A stretch of DNA of 36,466 nucleotides, taken from the NCBI GenBank assembly GCA_001918745.1, contig MNGN01000015.1:1-36466 (forward strand). Reading direction: 5' to 3'. The stretch is from Crenarchaeota archaeon 13_1_40CM_3_52_17. GTDB lineage: Archaea > Thermoproteota > Bathyarchaeia > 40CM-2-53-6. This document shows, piece by piece, positions 1-9,557 of this stretch (positions are counted from its first letter, which is position 1; every line of letters begins with the position of its first letter). A model generated the notes under the pieces. It made no database searches. It saw nothing but the letters and a program-made list of their open reading frames with translations, and was not told the DNA's origin. A program made the position numbers and the translations under genes.

Positions 1-823
1 ACATGGTCGCGTCTGGCGCGGGTATCGTCTCTTCGATGTTGAACGGTTTTCCGAATAGATCTTGTTGGCTTGTGAGTCTTCTCGCGACGGAGTCTTGGAC
101 TCCATGCCAGCCGATATAGTTCGGATCGAGATCTTTCATCCTATCGCGTTTCGTATAGACGAAGGCTGCGCCATGGGGGCCCTGCATCCACTTGTACATC
201 CCGCAAACTAGCGCGTCGACTCCGTCTTGTCGAGCGTCTATTGGAAAGACGCCCAGACCGTGAAACGAGTCAGCGATGACAAATGCGTCGTGTTCGTGTG
301 CGATCTTTGTGATCTCTCGAATTTTCTCCCGACAGCCGTTAGCCCAGGAGACGTAGTCGACGGAGACGATAGAGGTGTCGTCGTCGATTGCTTTCTCCCA
401 GTGTTCTAGAGGGATCGTTCCGTTGTTGTCCTGGTGGAGTAGGCGGACGTCTTTTGCTCGTCCGTGTTTTTTCTGGAGGTGCCAGAGGTAGATGTTGGTT
501 GGAAAGTTGAGTTCGCTTATGACGATGTTGCCTTCTGGTTTGTAGTTGATGCTGCTGGCGAGACTGATGAGTGCGCTGGTGACGTTTGGGACAGACGCTA
601 TCTCGTCGAGGGGGACTCCCCCGATCATCTTTCCAAATTGCCGGCGCGATTCGATGATTAGGGGTAGCCATTCCTCCCAGTTCTCGCCGTACTCTCGCCA
701 GTCAGCCATGAACTCGTTAATCGCGTTTAGCACCGGGATGGACGGTGGCCCTGTTCCTGCGTTGTCGAAGTAGGCGCGTCGGGAGGTGACAGGTATCTGT
801 TTTCTTACAAGGTCGATATTCAA
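1..823 (-). CDS. Aminotransferase class V (cysteine desulfurase/kynureninase-like PLP enzyme), 3' end cut by window edge
   Basis: Hand translation of the minus strand from TTG at 823: MNIDLVRKQIPVTSRRAYFDNAGTGPPSIPVLNAI...EDDTSIVSVDYVSWANGCREKIREITKIAHEHDAFVIADSFHGLGVFPIDARQDGVDALVCGMYKWMQGPHGAAFVY; contains the D(S)xHxxG and YKW(M)xGPxG PLP-lysine region. Absent from the ORF track because it runs off the edge. Confidence 0.85.
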   Translation of the reverse strand, partial: MNIDLVRKQIPVTSRRAYFDNAGTGPPSIPVLNAINEFMADWREYGENWEEWLPLIIESRRQFGKMIGGVPLDEIASVPNVTSALISLASSINYKPEGNIVISELNFPTNIYLWHLQKKHGRAKDVRLLHQDNNGTIPLEHWEKAIDDDTSIVSVDYVSWANGCREKIREITKIAHEHDAFVIADSFHGLGVFPIDARQDGVDALVCGMYKWMQGPHGAAFVYTKRDRMKDLDPNYIGWHGVQDSVARRLTSQQDLFGKPFNIEETIPAPDATM

Positions 824-878
824 AGAGACACCGAGGTTGGACGAGGTCCACTTGGACAGGCTGAGTATAAAGGAAGTG

Positions 879-1166
879 CTAGACGGTGTGGAAGCTCTGG
901 ACGCCCGTTTCGGATATACAATTCTTGCACCAGAACTGGTTTCTCTCGGGGCTATACTGGGCGTGGCTGTCCGTTACAATGTTTCCGCAGTGTCCGCAGC
1001 GGACGATGAAGACTCTCCGCATTTTGTGATGTGGAAGCTCTTTCTTGTGCCGTTCGATGTCGGTGTCGCTCGGTTCTAGGACCATGTTGCAGTTCTCACA
1101 ATAGTAGATCGTTTCGAGAATTGCCTTGTCCCGTTCGTCCACCCAATTCTCAGCCATGGCGGTCAC
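879..1166 (-). CDS. Small zinc-ribbon protein with three CxxC knuckles, function unknown
   Basis: 95 aa ORF with CENC, CGHC, CKNC. Confidence 0.65.
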   Translation of the reverse strand: MTAMAENWVDERDKAILETIYYCENCNMVLEPSDTDIERHKKELPHHKMRRVFIVRCGHCGNIVTDSHAQYSPERNQFWCKNCISETGVQSFHTV

Positions 1167-1425
1167 AGTGCCTCTGATAGGAGGTGGTTGGATCGTGCTT
1201 GTTTTTCGCCGTTATGATCTAGAGACTCTTTTCCCTGGTTAATATAGAATCCATTATGGAAAAATCCGGTTTTCTCGGAAGCCAGTTGCTTCGTGCTATT
1301 CTTGGGCTGTTTCTGGCCGTGTTCCACTTGATTGATTCGAGGACTAATCATCTGTTCTTGTGCAGCCGGGGTTGTCCTCTTATCCGGGCGGAGAAAAAAA
1401 GAAGGGAAGATTGCTCGGGTTAGAA

Positions 1426-3726
1426 CTACGTTGCGTGGGGTGTGTGGGCTCCGTTTCCGGATCCCCCGTTGGGAGGGTCCACGGTTACCCAGTAAGGAAC
1501 GTTGAGTGTTACCGGTCCACCTGCCAGCTGAATGTCGCCAAAGAAGTCACCTGAGAGGCTCGGTGAGAGTGCAAGGGACACGTCGACAGTTGCCGTTCCG
1601 CCAGCTGCGAGCGTCAAGGATGTTACGGAGGCTGTTAGGGTTGGGCCTGAGACGGCCGATACTACCGAGACCATGTAGGTTATCGTGGAGGTGGAGACCG
1701 AGGTGAGGGTTATGGTGAAGCTCCGGGTCTGAGATGAAGCACGTAGCTCGCCAAAGCTGAAGCTTGCCTGACCATTGCTGAGCGTTGAAGGCGTCGGGCC
1801 GGTTTCAAGTGTAGCGCTAACCTGGGAGGCGGCTGCAAGGTCTATCCTTCCTGCGCCCCTGCTCATCGGGTTTTGGAGTGCGCTGCCGCTTGTAGAGCTC
1901 TTGACGGGCCGGTGGGCTGAGTTAACCAGTGCGGATTTGACCTGTTCCGGAGACCAGTTCGGATGTAGCTGTATCAAAAGTGCGGCGGAACCGGCAACGT
2001 GAGGCGTAGCCATGCTGGTTCCTTGGAAGAAGGCGAAGCATGGTGGGCTGGCGCAAGCGAAGCTTGGAACCGACGAGTAGACGTTAACGCCTGGCGCAAC
2101 AACATCCGGCTTGATCTTGTCCTGTGGCTGTCCCAGTCCGACGCCTGGGACCTGTAGAGGCGGTGGACCCCTCGAGGAGAAGGAGGCGAGAATGTCCGCT
2201 CCAGCTCCATCGCTGAAGAATTCCTGAGGCGTAGTACCATCAACTGTCGCGGTGCTGGGCGCAATTGCAGCCATCGCGTTACCCTTCGTAATGGACACCA
2301 TGACGGCCGGGATGGTAGGTACCGGGGTGGTGCCGTCCTGGGCCATGGCTATTGGGTCGCCTTGCTGGTTGTTGATGACGATCACTCCGATGGCTCCCGC
2401 GTTCTGAGCGTTCCTGACTTTAGTGGTGAAAGTACATGTTCCTCTGCGGATCAAGGCGATCTCATTTGAGAGATTTTGGCTGATGGTTGTGCATCCATTT
2501 AACGGACTAGTCAAGGCGTACGTCTTGGTGACTGCTGGGACAAAGCTGGCGAATTCTCCGACCGCCGCTCCAAAGGTGCCGATTCCAGTAACTGTCACCG
2601 GGATTCCGATGAAGTGTGGATTTGTGCTAGCGCCTACGGTGATGACCTTGTCGGCAATGCCTGGAGAGTCCACTGTGCCCGCTCCCGGGCCACTATTGCC
2701 TGCAGCGATAGCAACAACGACTCCTGCGTCAGTTGCGGAGTTAACCTCGTTCACGAGCACATCATTAGGTTTCGCTGTTCCGCCGAGGCTGAGGTTGAGC
2801 ACGTCCATTCCGTCAGCGACAGCCGCTTCAACTGCTTTGGCTATATCATGACTGGATGCGCTTAGTACGTTGCCGGGGAAGACGTTGTAGTTTCCTAGGA
2901 AAGCCTTAGGGGCAATGCCGCTGAGAGTGCAGCCCACGAAGGGAGCACAGGTGTTAGCGACACCCGCGGCTATTCCGGAAACATGGGAACCATGGGCCTG
3001 TGCGGCGTGGGCGTCGAAGTTAGTGAGGGTTTCGAAGACCTTCGCAACGATGACCTTGTTGCTGACGAACTTGCATTGAGTGTCGGGACTGCCGACTGCA
3101 GAGTCGATGGCGTCACACTTCGGAAATCCCGCCGGGACGACGAGTGAGTTGTCTGTTAGGAATGGATGGGTCTGGTCGATTCCAGTATCGATGATTCCAA
3201 TCTTCACTCCGGCACCAGCGTTACCCTGGCCTCCTACTGCGGTCCAGAGGGTTGGAGCCCCGATCAAGGTCGGGGATCTGTTCATCTCCAAGTGGTAGAG
3301 GTAGTCGTTGGAAACGAAAGTTGCTCCAGGAGCGTACAGAAGACCGTTCATCGCGTTCCCGTTCAGCTTAACAGCAATGGCGTTCAAGACAACCGAGTAT
3401 TCGTCGACAACCTCGATTGTTGGCATATTATTTTTCAGCCATCCTTTCGCAGACTCGCGGCCGTTCGTCAAGTATGACGAGTAGGCTTGGGCGGCCTGCG
3501 AGTTAAGGTCCAGCTTCTGACCTGGCAAGGGCATTGTCTTGGCGTAGCCGGGCAGGTGCCCGTCGTAGCTGGCTAGGGGCTGTTCCTTCAGGGTGATGAT
3601 TGCGTGGTCAGCAAGAACTCCATCGGGCGATGGGGTCGAATCGGTGCCGTTGTCAACCGCAATTGTCAGTGGGGCAAGAGAGAGCACGGTGAGAAGTACA
3701 ATAAGGAAAAGCATTTTTGTTTTCAA
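1426..3726 (-). CDS. Secreted S8 subtilisin-like serine peptidase with PA domain insert
   Basis: 766 aa; signal peptide MKTKMLFLIVLLTVLSLAPLTIA; catalytic motifs DTGID, HGSHVSG, GTSMATPHVAG; TTG start. Confidence 0.93.
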   Translation of the reverse strand: MKTKMLFLIVLLTVLSLAPLTIAVDNGTDSTPSPDGVLADHAIITLKEQPLASYDGHLPGYAKTMPLPGQKLDLNSQAAQAYSSYLTNGRESAKGWLKNNMPTIEVVDEYSVVLNAIAVKLNGNAMNGLLYAPGATFVSNDYLYHLEMNRSPTLIGAPTLWTAVGGQGNAGAGVKIGIIDTGIDQTHPFLTDNSLVVPAGFPKCDAIDSAVGSPDTQCKFVSNKVIVAKVFETLTNFDAHAAQAHGSHVSGIAAGVANTCAPFVGCTLSGIAPKAFLGNYNVFPGNVLSASSHDIAKAVEAAVADGMDVLNLSLGGTAKPNDVLVNEVNSATDAGVVVAIAAGNSGPGAGTVDSPGIADKVITVGASTNPHFIGIPVTVTGIGTFGAAVGEFASFVPAVTKTYALTSPLNGCTTISQNLSNEIALIRRGTCTFTTKVRNAQNAGAIGVIVINNQQGDPIAMAQDGTTPVPTIPAVMVSITKGNAMAAIAPSTATVDGTTPQEFFSDGAGADILASFSSRGPPPLQVPGVGLGQPQDKIKPDVVAPGVNVYSSVPSFACASPPCFAFFQGTSMATPHVAGSAALLIQLHPNWSPEQVKSALVNSAHRPVKSSTSGSALQNPMSRGAGRIDLAAASQVSATLETGPTPSTLSNGQASFSFGELRASSQTRSFTITLTSVSTSTITYMVSVVSAVSGPTLTASVTSLTLAAGGTATVDVSLALSPSLSGDFFGDIQLAGGPVTLNVPYWVTVDPPNGGSGNGAHTPHAT

Positions 3727-3737
3727 AGGATATTTCC

Positions 3738-3753
3738 GGGCGCTACTACGCCC
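3738..3753. promoter_or_regulatory. Inverted repeat GGGCG-ctacta-CGCCC just upstream of the subtilase start
   Basis: Perfect 5 bp arms with a 6 nt loop, 12 nt upstream of the TTG start at 3726. Confidence 0.4.
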
Positions 3754-3957
3754 GTAGTTTTTTAACGCTTGTGGTAACCTCTTCCTAAGAGCTCCACCTT
3801 GAGGAACATCCTGACATCGACAGATGCACCTAGATATTTCCGCATAGAAATTTGACGTCTATCCTCATGCACGTTTGCTAAGCCAATCTCCAGCAACCCA
3901 ATATAGCCCCCATGGGGGCAAAGTAGGTCATAGACGCAACTCCGGGGTTCTTCGGGC

Positions 3958-4611
3958 ATGATAGGGGTTGAACAGTCATCGGACCAAGATACATGTCCTA
4001 TCTGCGGCGCGACAGTTAGGAAATCGAATCTTAGAGGGCACATTGAGAAGGTCCATTGGAAACGGGCCTCCTCCTTTTCTAGCGACAAGCCAACAGCGCC
4101 AAAGCCCGGGGGGTCGGGAAATCGTCACTGGAGGAGACTCCTTTTTTATGGACTACTAGTGACGTCTATAATTCTCATTTCCACAGTAGCTGCTCTGGTC
4201 ATTAGTGAAAACACTGTCCGCGTTCAAGTCCAATCACAACTCTCGATCTTGATACAAGGAGTGCCGTCCACGGTTCCCTCTGGAATAGGCATGAACCAGA
4301 GTCTATGGCGGGACCATTCGCTAGATCATTTCGGTGTAAGGGGGCACTCACCTCTTACGACCCGTGACACTTCCGGAACAATCTACGTCGAGTCCAATAC
4401 TGTCAGGAACTTCACGCTTCAAGAATTTCTACGGGTCTGGGGGGAGACGGTTGATAACAACCAGGTGGTGGGCTACCAAGTTCCTCAGGGCGACTCCTCA
4501 TGCATTGTCGTCAACGGACAAACTCTTCCCTTCGCCAGCGATGTGGTATTAGTGGATAAGCAGCGGATCACGGTTGAGATTATCCAGGGAAGCTGCTCCA
4601 ATGTGAGCTAG
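3958..4611 (+). CDS. Membrane-anchored C2H2-like zinc finger protein with extracytoplasmic domain
   Basis: 217 aa; CPICGATVRKSNLRGHIEKVH (C-x2-C-x11-H-x4-H), one TM (LLFYGLLVTSIILISTVAALVI), then an extracellular domain. Confidence 0.75.
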   Translation: MIGVEQSSDQDTCPICGATVRKSNLRGHIEKVHWKRASSFSSDKPTAPKPGGSGNRHWRRLLFYGLLVTSIILISTVAALVISENTVRVQVQSQLSILIQGVPSTVPSGIGMNQSLWRDHSLDHFGVRGHSPLTTRDTSGTIYVESNTVRNFTLQEFLRVWGETVDNNQVVGYQVPQGDSSCIVVNGQTLPFASDVVLVDKQRITVEIIQGSCSNVS

Positions 4612-4798
4612 AGTGTGAATTGCTTGAAGCTCTTACATAAAGCCAGGCAGATCCCGAACAAAGTAGGTTTCGCACTCTTCCCCACCATCTTGGCATCGCG
4701 TGCGGATTATGTAGGGCGAAGTATTCTTTACCAAGAGGAGAAAGTTCACGATATCTTGTCGCACGAGTACTGACTGGTAACAGAACGGTAGCTGCAAA

Positions 4799-5887
4799 AT
4801 GGGTCTTCCTGAGAAAATCAAGCTGATAGAGGAGGAGATGAAGAAGACCCAGATCAATAAGAAAACTGAACATCACATAGGGCTCCTCAAAGCCAAGCTT
4901 GCTCGATTGCGCGAGGAGCTGGAAAGCTCCACCTCGAAGGGAGGCGGTCCGGTTTTCGAGATTCGCAAGGGTGGCGACGCGACAGTCGTACTAATAGGCC
5001 TCCCTAGCGTTGGCAAATCGACTATTCTGAATCGGTTGACGAACGCCAAGTCGAAAGTGGCTGCCTATGCCTTCACAACTCTCACCGTTGTTCCGGGGAT
5101 TCTGCGTCTCAACGGAGCGGATATCCAGATCCTTGACCTTCCAGGAATAATCAGCGGTGCGTCTTCGGGACGAGGCAGAGGGAGAAGAGTTCTCTCGGTT
5201 GCCCGAAATGCAGATCTTGTCATGCTAGTCTTGGATGTGTTTCAGCCGGGACAGGTGCAGTTGTTGAAGAGTGAGCTTCATGCGATGGGTATTCGGATCG
5301 ACCAGAAGCCTCCCGATGTAGTCATCAACAGAGGCAGTAAGGGTGGACTAGCTCTCACCACGAGTATCAAGCTTACGAAACTAACCCCTGCAACTGTCAA
5401 GGGAATCGTCGAAGCTTACGGGATTAGTAACGGCGGAATATTGGTTCGGGAAGATGTTACCGACGAGCAATTGATTGATGTCTTGACTGGGAACCGGAGA
5501 TATGTGCCCTCTCTGGTCGTCTTGAACAAAGTGGACTTGGTAAATGAGCAATACCTTGCAGTTGCGAAGAAACAGATTGGAACCGATTTCGTCCCTATAT
5601 CAGCTGAGAAGGGATTGAACATGGATCTTCTTGCGGAGAGAATCTGGGAAACTCTCAATTTCATCCGTATCTATCTGAAGCGTCCTGATGGTGACGCGGA
5701 CTTCGAGAAACCTCTGATTCTTCCTGCTGGCTCGACGTTGCGGGATGTTTGCAAGAAGATTAGTCCTCGATTTGTCGAGGGAGCCAAGTACGCTTTTGTC
5801 TCAGGGTCCAGCGTGAAATTCACGGGTCAGCGAGTGAGTCTCGACCATATTCCTGCTGACAAGGACGTTGTCACCATCATGCGTTGA
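4799..5887 (+). CDS. DRG/Rbg family Obg-like GTPase with C-terminal TGS domain
   Basis: 362 aa; GLPSVGKST (G1), DLPG (G3), NKVD (G4), TGS-like C-terminus. Confidence 0.95.
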   Translation: MGLPEKIKLIEEEMKKTQINKKTEHHIGLLKAKLARLREELESSTSKGGGPVFEIRKGGDATVVLIGLPSVGKSTILNRLTNAKSKVAAYAFTTLTVVPGILRLNGADIQILDLPGIISGASSGRGRGRRVLSVARNADLVMLVLDVFQPGQVQLLKSELHAMGIRIDQKPPDVVINRGSKGGLALTTSIKLTKLTPATVKGIVEAYGISNGGILVREDVTDEQLIDVLTGNRRYVPSLVVLNKVDLVNEQYLAVAKKQIGTDFVPISAEKGLNMDLLAERIWETLNFIRIYLKRPDGDADFEKPLILPAGSTLRDVCKKISPRFVEGAKYAFVSGSSVKFTGQRVSLDHIPADKDVVTIMR

Positions 5888-5901
5888 GTTGAGCGGGGAA
5901 T

Positions 5902-7299
5902 TCATCGACCTAGGTTGAATTCTTCGTGAATGGCTCTCACTGCCTCTGGACCATCCTTGTGAGATACCACGAAGGACACATTGTACTCTGACGACCCCTG
6001 CGCAACCATGCGAACATTCAATTTTCGTTTCGCGACCGCCGTAAATATCCTGGCTGCAACACCTGGGGTTCCCTTCATTCCTGAGCCGACAACAGCAATG
6101 ATACAGGCGTCTTTCTCAGCAACTATTCTATCCACATACCCCTGTCCCATCAAAGCCAATTGAAGAGCCCTGACCGCGCGGTCAACCTCTCTATTCGCAA
6201 CAACGGAGGATATGGTGGCTTCCGAGGAGCCCTGAGATATCATCATCACGTTGACATTGTTTGAACCAAGGGTCTGGAAGACTTTCGCTGCCACCCCTGG
6301 AGCACCCATCATTCCACTACCGCTCACAGTCACGATTCCCACATCCCTGATGATCGAAACTGCCTTCACCACCTTGCCTCCATTACTAGATTCGCTTGCG
6401 GAAACAAGAGTTCCACTCCGAGCTGGCCTTGAAGAGTTCTTGATCCGAACCGGGATTTTTTTTTGTCCCGCGGGTTGCAGTGCCCTGGGGTGCATCATCT
6501 TTGCACCGAAATAGGATAGTTCTAGTGCCTCTCCGAACGAAATGTATGGGAGAGGAATCGCGTTCTTTACGATTCGAGGGTCAGCAGTCATCAAGCCGTC
6601 CACGTCAGTCCATATCCATATCTCGTCTGCTCCCAACGCGGCGGCCAGCAAGGTCGCGGTGTAGTCTGATCCTCCTCGTCCGAGTGTCGTGATGCTTCCG
6701 TCAACTGTAGCGGCGATGAACCCTGTTACAACCGGAATTATTCGGCGACCCCATAGCGGGTCCAGCCGTTGGTGAACCTGGTGGTAGCTGATCTCCGTGA
6801 GAGGCTTTGCTTCTCCGAAATTGTCATCTGTTGTAATGCCGGCTTCCGCGCCCGTTAGCGCCCGGCTCCGTAGGCCCATTGCGGACATCGTCGCCGCAAG
6901 AATGGGTGTAGACAGTCGCTCGCCGAACGACAAAAGATAGTCGCGGCTTCGAGAGGTTAGCTCTCTGAGGTGTGCTATTCCTTCCACTGTTTGCTCAAGT
7001 TCGGAGTTGAGCTGGTCTAGTCTTGATACGAGTTCCCGGGTCTCTCCTCGACCCGCAACCATCCGTGCTATCTTGAGATGGGAAGCCTGAATCTTGGAGA
7101 GGAGTTTTCTCGCTTGCTGTAGATTCCCCTTCTTGGCGAGTTCGGCGATCTGGATGAGTTGATCTGTTGTCTCTCCAACCGCAGAGGCTACAACTACAAT
7201 CTTGTTCTTGGGGGAGTATCGTAGGATTATTCTCGCCGCATTTTTCATTCTGGGGGCATTTGCGAGGGATGTGCCTCCGAACTTCATCACGAGCTTCAA
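5902..7299 (-). CDS. Aspartate kinase with ACT domains
   Basis: 465 aa; MKLVMKFGGTSLANAPRM, GRGGSDYTATLLAAAL, two C-terminal ACT-like repeats. Confidence 0.95.
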   Translation of the reverse strand: MKLVMKFGGTSLANAPRMKNAARIILRYSPKNKIVVVASAVGETTDQLIQIAELAKKGNLQQARKLLSKIQASHLKIARMVAGRGETRELVSRLDQLNSELEQTVEGIAHLRELTSRSRDYLLSFGERLSTPILAATMSAMGLRSRALTGAEAGITTDDNFGEAKPLTEISYHQVHQRLDPLWGRRIIPVVTGFIAATVDGSITTLGRGGSDYTATLLAAALGADEIWIWTDVDGLMTADPRIVKNAIPLPYISFGEALELSYFGAKMMHPRALQPAGQKKIPVRIKNSSRPARSGTLVSASESSNGGKVVKAVSIIRDVGIVTVSGSGMMGAPGVAAKVFQTLGSNNVNVMMISQGSSEATISSVVANREVDRAVRALQLALMGQGYVDRIVAEKDACIIAVVGSGMKGTPGVAARIFTAVAKRKLNVRMVAQGSSEYNVSFVVSHKDGPEAVRAIHEEFNLGR

Positions 7300-7309
7300 T
7301 CTTGTTCCT

Positions 7310-8326
7310 CTATGCCGCGTATTCTTGACGTATGCTGACGAGGTCTCGAACGATTGCGCTGGCCGTTCTTTCGCCTCCGGCGCCCGGCCCGATGAGGGTT
7401 ATGTCACCGGCGTGTTCTGTCGTGAACGTGAGCGCGTTCAGGGTATCTGGGACGCATATTGGGTCGGCCGTAGGGACCTGTTCTGGAGCTATCGAGGCTG
7501 AAGACTCTTCGATCCTGCCGATGAGTTTGACTTTGGCGTTTGATGTTTTGGCTTGCTTGAGTTTCTGCTGTGTGACCTTAGTGATCCCCGTTATGTCTAG
7601 GTTTCGAAGACTGTACCGTTTTTTCAGAACCCAGTTTGCGATTATCACGATCTTCGCGGCGGTATCGAGTCCTTCGACGTCATTTGTAGGATCTTTTTCC
7701 GCATACCCCTTCTTCTGGGCCTCTGCCAGAGCTCTCTCGAACGTCAGCGAGGCGGTTTCCATTCTAGTAAGGATGTAATTTGTTGTTCCGTTGAGGATTC
7801 CTCTAACTCGTATGATTCTTTCTCCAGGCATACATTTGGCGGCGAAATCGAGGAATGGTGTTCCTCCACCTACTGTTCCGCTGAAACGAAGCTGTCTTTT
7901 GCGGTGATTGGCTAGTTCGAGCAGCGCGGGCATTGCCAGTGCTAGGGGGCCTTTGTTCGTTGTGACAACGTGTTTTCCGTTGGCGAGCGCGGTTTTGATA
8001 TTGGAGAGTCCGGGTTCGGCGTCTTTGAAGTTGGTGGGGGTTGTCTCTACAACAACTTCCGCTTCACTGTTAGAGATGATGTGAGCGCTGTCGCTGTTCC
8101 GGCGGCCCTTTCTGGGATACTTGGCCACTGTTCCATAGTCTTTCTTGGTTTTCAGGGCTAGCGAGATGTCGAGGCCTGCGTCGTCAGAGCAGGATCCTTG
8201 GCTGTCAACTATTGTGGTGACTTGGGGGCGGAAGCCGTAGGCTTTCACGATTCGGTCCGCGTCTTGGTGAAGAACCTGTGCGAGGGCTTGGCCGACAGTT
8301 CCGAAGCCGGCCAGTATGATTCTCAA
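7310..8326 (-). CDS. hom: Homoserine dehydrogenase
   Basis: 338 aa; N-terminal Rossmann fold, TTNKGPLA, GTVGGGTPFLDF, GILNGTTNYILTRM, YAEKDPTNDVEGLDTAAK; TTG start overlaps the thrC stop. Confidence 0.95.
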   Translation of the reverse strand: MRIILAGFGTVGQALAQVLHQDADRIVKAYGFRPQVTTIVDSQGSCSDDAGLDISLALKTKKDYGTVAKYPRKGRRNSDSAHIISNSEAEVVVETTPTNFKDAEPGLSNIKTALANGKHVVTTNKGPLALAMPALLELANHRKRQLRFSGTVGGGTPFLDFAAKCMPGERIIRVRGILNGTTNYILTRMETASLTFERALAEAQKKGYAEKDPTNDVEGLDTAAKIVIIANWVLKKRYSLRNLDITGITKVTQQKLKQAKTSNAKVKLIGRIEESSASIAPEQVPTADPICVPDTLNALTFTTEHAGDITLIGPGAGGERTASAIVRDLVSIRQEYAA

Positions 8327-9552
8327 AGGACCCGCTCGAGAGCGTCTAAACTAGTTCGGTCGGTAATTTCAAGATTATAACCTGTCTGGGATTTGAGCAG
8401 TCGGTCCAGAACCGAGGGGTCTTTCAGACCATGGCCCGTTGTAACGCAGACGATGGTTTCCGACGCGTCGACCCTTCTATTGGCTCGGAGTTTCTTCAGT
8501 CCAGCGATGGAGGCGGCGCTGGCCGGTTCTACAAAGATCCCTTCAAGGGTTGCAAGCTCTATCTGAGCTTTGAGGATTTCTGTGTCGGTAACGGTTTCCG
8601 CAGTTCCTTTTGATTCCTTGATGGCCTTGAGGACTTTCGGCCAGTTTACCGGTGATCCGATTCTGATTGCGGTTGCTATTGTTTGCGGATTGTGAACCGG
8701 AAGGATCTCATTCTCTCTTCTTTTGACAGCCTTTGCGATCGGCGCGGCTTTCTCTGCTTGAATTCCAATCATTCGGGGCCTTGTCTTTGTGATTGATAGT
8801 TGTTGGAATTCGCTGAAGCCTTTCCAGACTGCGCTGATATTCCCACCGTTTCCGACGGGCAGTATCACTATGTCGGGTGTCTTCGAGTCAAGCTGATCAG
8901 AGATCTCGAAGGCGAGGGTCTTCTGTCCCTCGAGTCTGAATGGGTTGAGAGAATTCATCAAGTAGAGATCTCTTCTCTGTTCTGCTAGAACCAGCGCTGT
9001 TTCGAAGGCTTGATCAAAGTCTCCCTTCACCTGAATGATCTTTGATCCGTGCATAGCGACTTGGAGCATCTTACCACCTGCGACCTTTCCCTTCGGGACG
9101 AGGACTACGCATTCCATGCCAGCTCGTGCCGAGTAAGCGGCTAGCGATGCCGCGGTGTTCCCGGTTGACGCGCAGAGAACTTTCCTCTTTCCGAGCTCCT
9201 TCGCCTTTGAGATCGCAACTGTCATTCCCCGATCTTTGAAAGAGCCAGTTGGGTTTTCACCTTCATTCTTGACGTAGAGTTTCCTGAGGCCGAGCTTGCG
9301 TCCGAGACGCTTGCATCTGTGGAGTCCGGTTCCTCCTTCAGCAAGGCTCACTATGGATTCTTGTTTTTCGATCGGTAGGATTTCTCTGTACTTCCACACT
9401 GAGAGTTGTCTGCGGTCCCAAGAGGGTCTCTTCTTTCCCTTGAGGTCGAACTTCACTTCGAGTAGTCCACCGCAGGTCTTGCATCTGAAACCGGCTTCAC
9501 TAGCCGCGGGTTCTCTTTGACAGTCGAAGCACTGGAGCTTGTAGTGCCACAA
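8323..9552 (-). CDS. thrC: Threonine synthase with N-terminal zinc ribbon
   Basis: 409 aa; GSFKDRGMTVAISKA PLP-lysine motif, CASTGNTAASLAAYSARAG; CFDC/CKTC knuckles. Confidence 0.95.
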   Translation of the reverse strand: MWHYKLQCFDCQREPAASEAGFRCKTCGGLLEVKFDLKGKKRPSWDRRQLSVWKYREILPIEKQESIVSLAEGGTGLHRCKRLGRKLGLRKLYVKNEGENPTGSFKDRGMTVAISKAKELGKRKVLCASTGNTAASLAAYSARAGMECVVLVPKGKVAGGKMLQVAMHGSKIIQVKGDFDQAFETALVLAEQRRDLYLMNSLNPFRLEGQKTLAFEISDQLDSKTPDIVILPVGNGGNISAVWKGFSEFQQLSITKTRPRMIGIQAEKAAPIAKAVKRRENEILPVHNPQTIATAIRIGSPVNWPKVLKAIKESKGTAETVTDTEILKAQIELATLEGIFVEPASAASIAGLKKLRANRRVDASETIVCVTTGHGLKDPSVLDRLLKSQTGYNLEITDRTSLDALERVL

Positions 9553-9557
9553 TCGAA

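Noticed and set aside
339-671. 110-aa minus-strand ORF (MATPNHRIAPAIW...)
   Set aside because: Out-of-frame shadow of the class V aminotransferase read on the same strand in the correct frame; low-complexity R/H/P/Q composition.
2423-2851. 142-aa plus-strand ORF opposite the subtilase
   Set aside because: Antisense shadow of a clear S8 peptidase gene, no recognisable domain.
7332-7778. 148-aa plus-strand ORF opposite homoserine dehydrogenase
   Set aside because: Antisense shadow of a well-supported gene.
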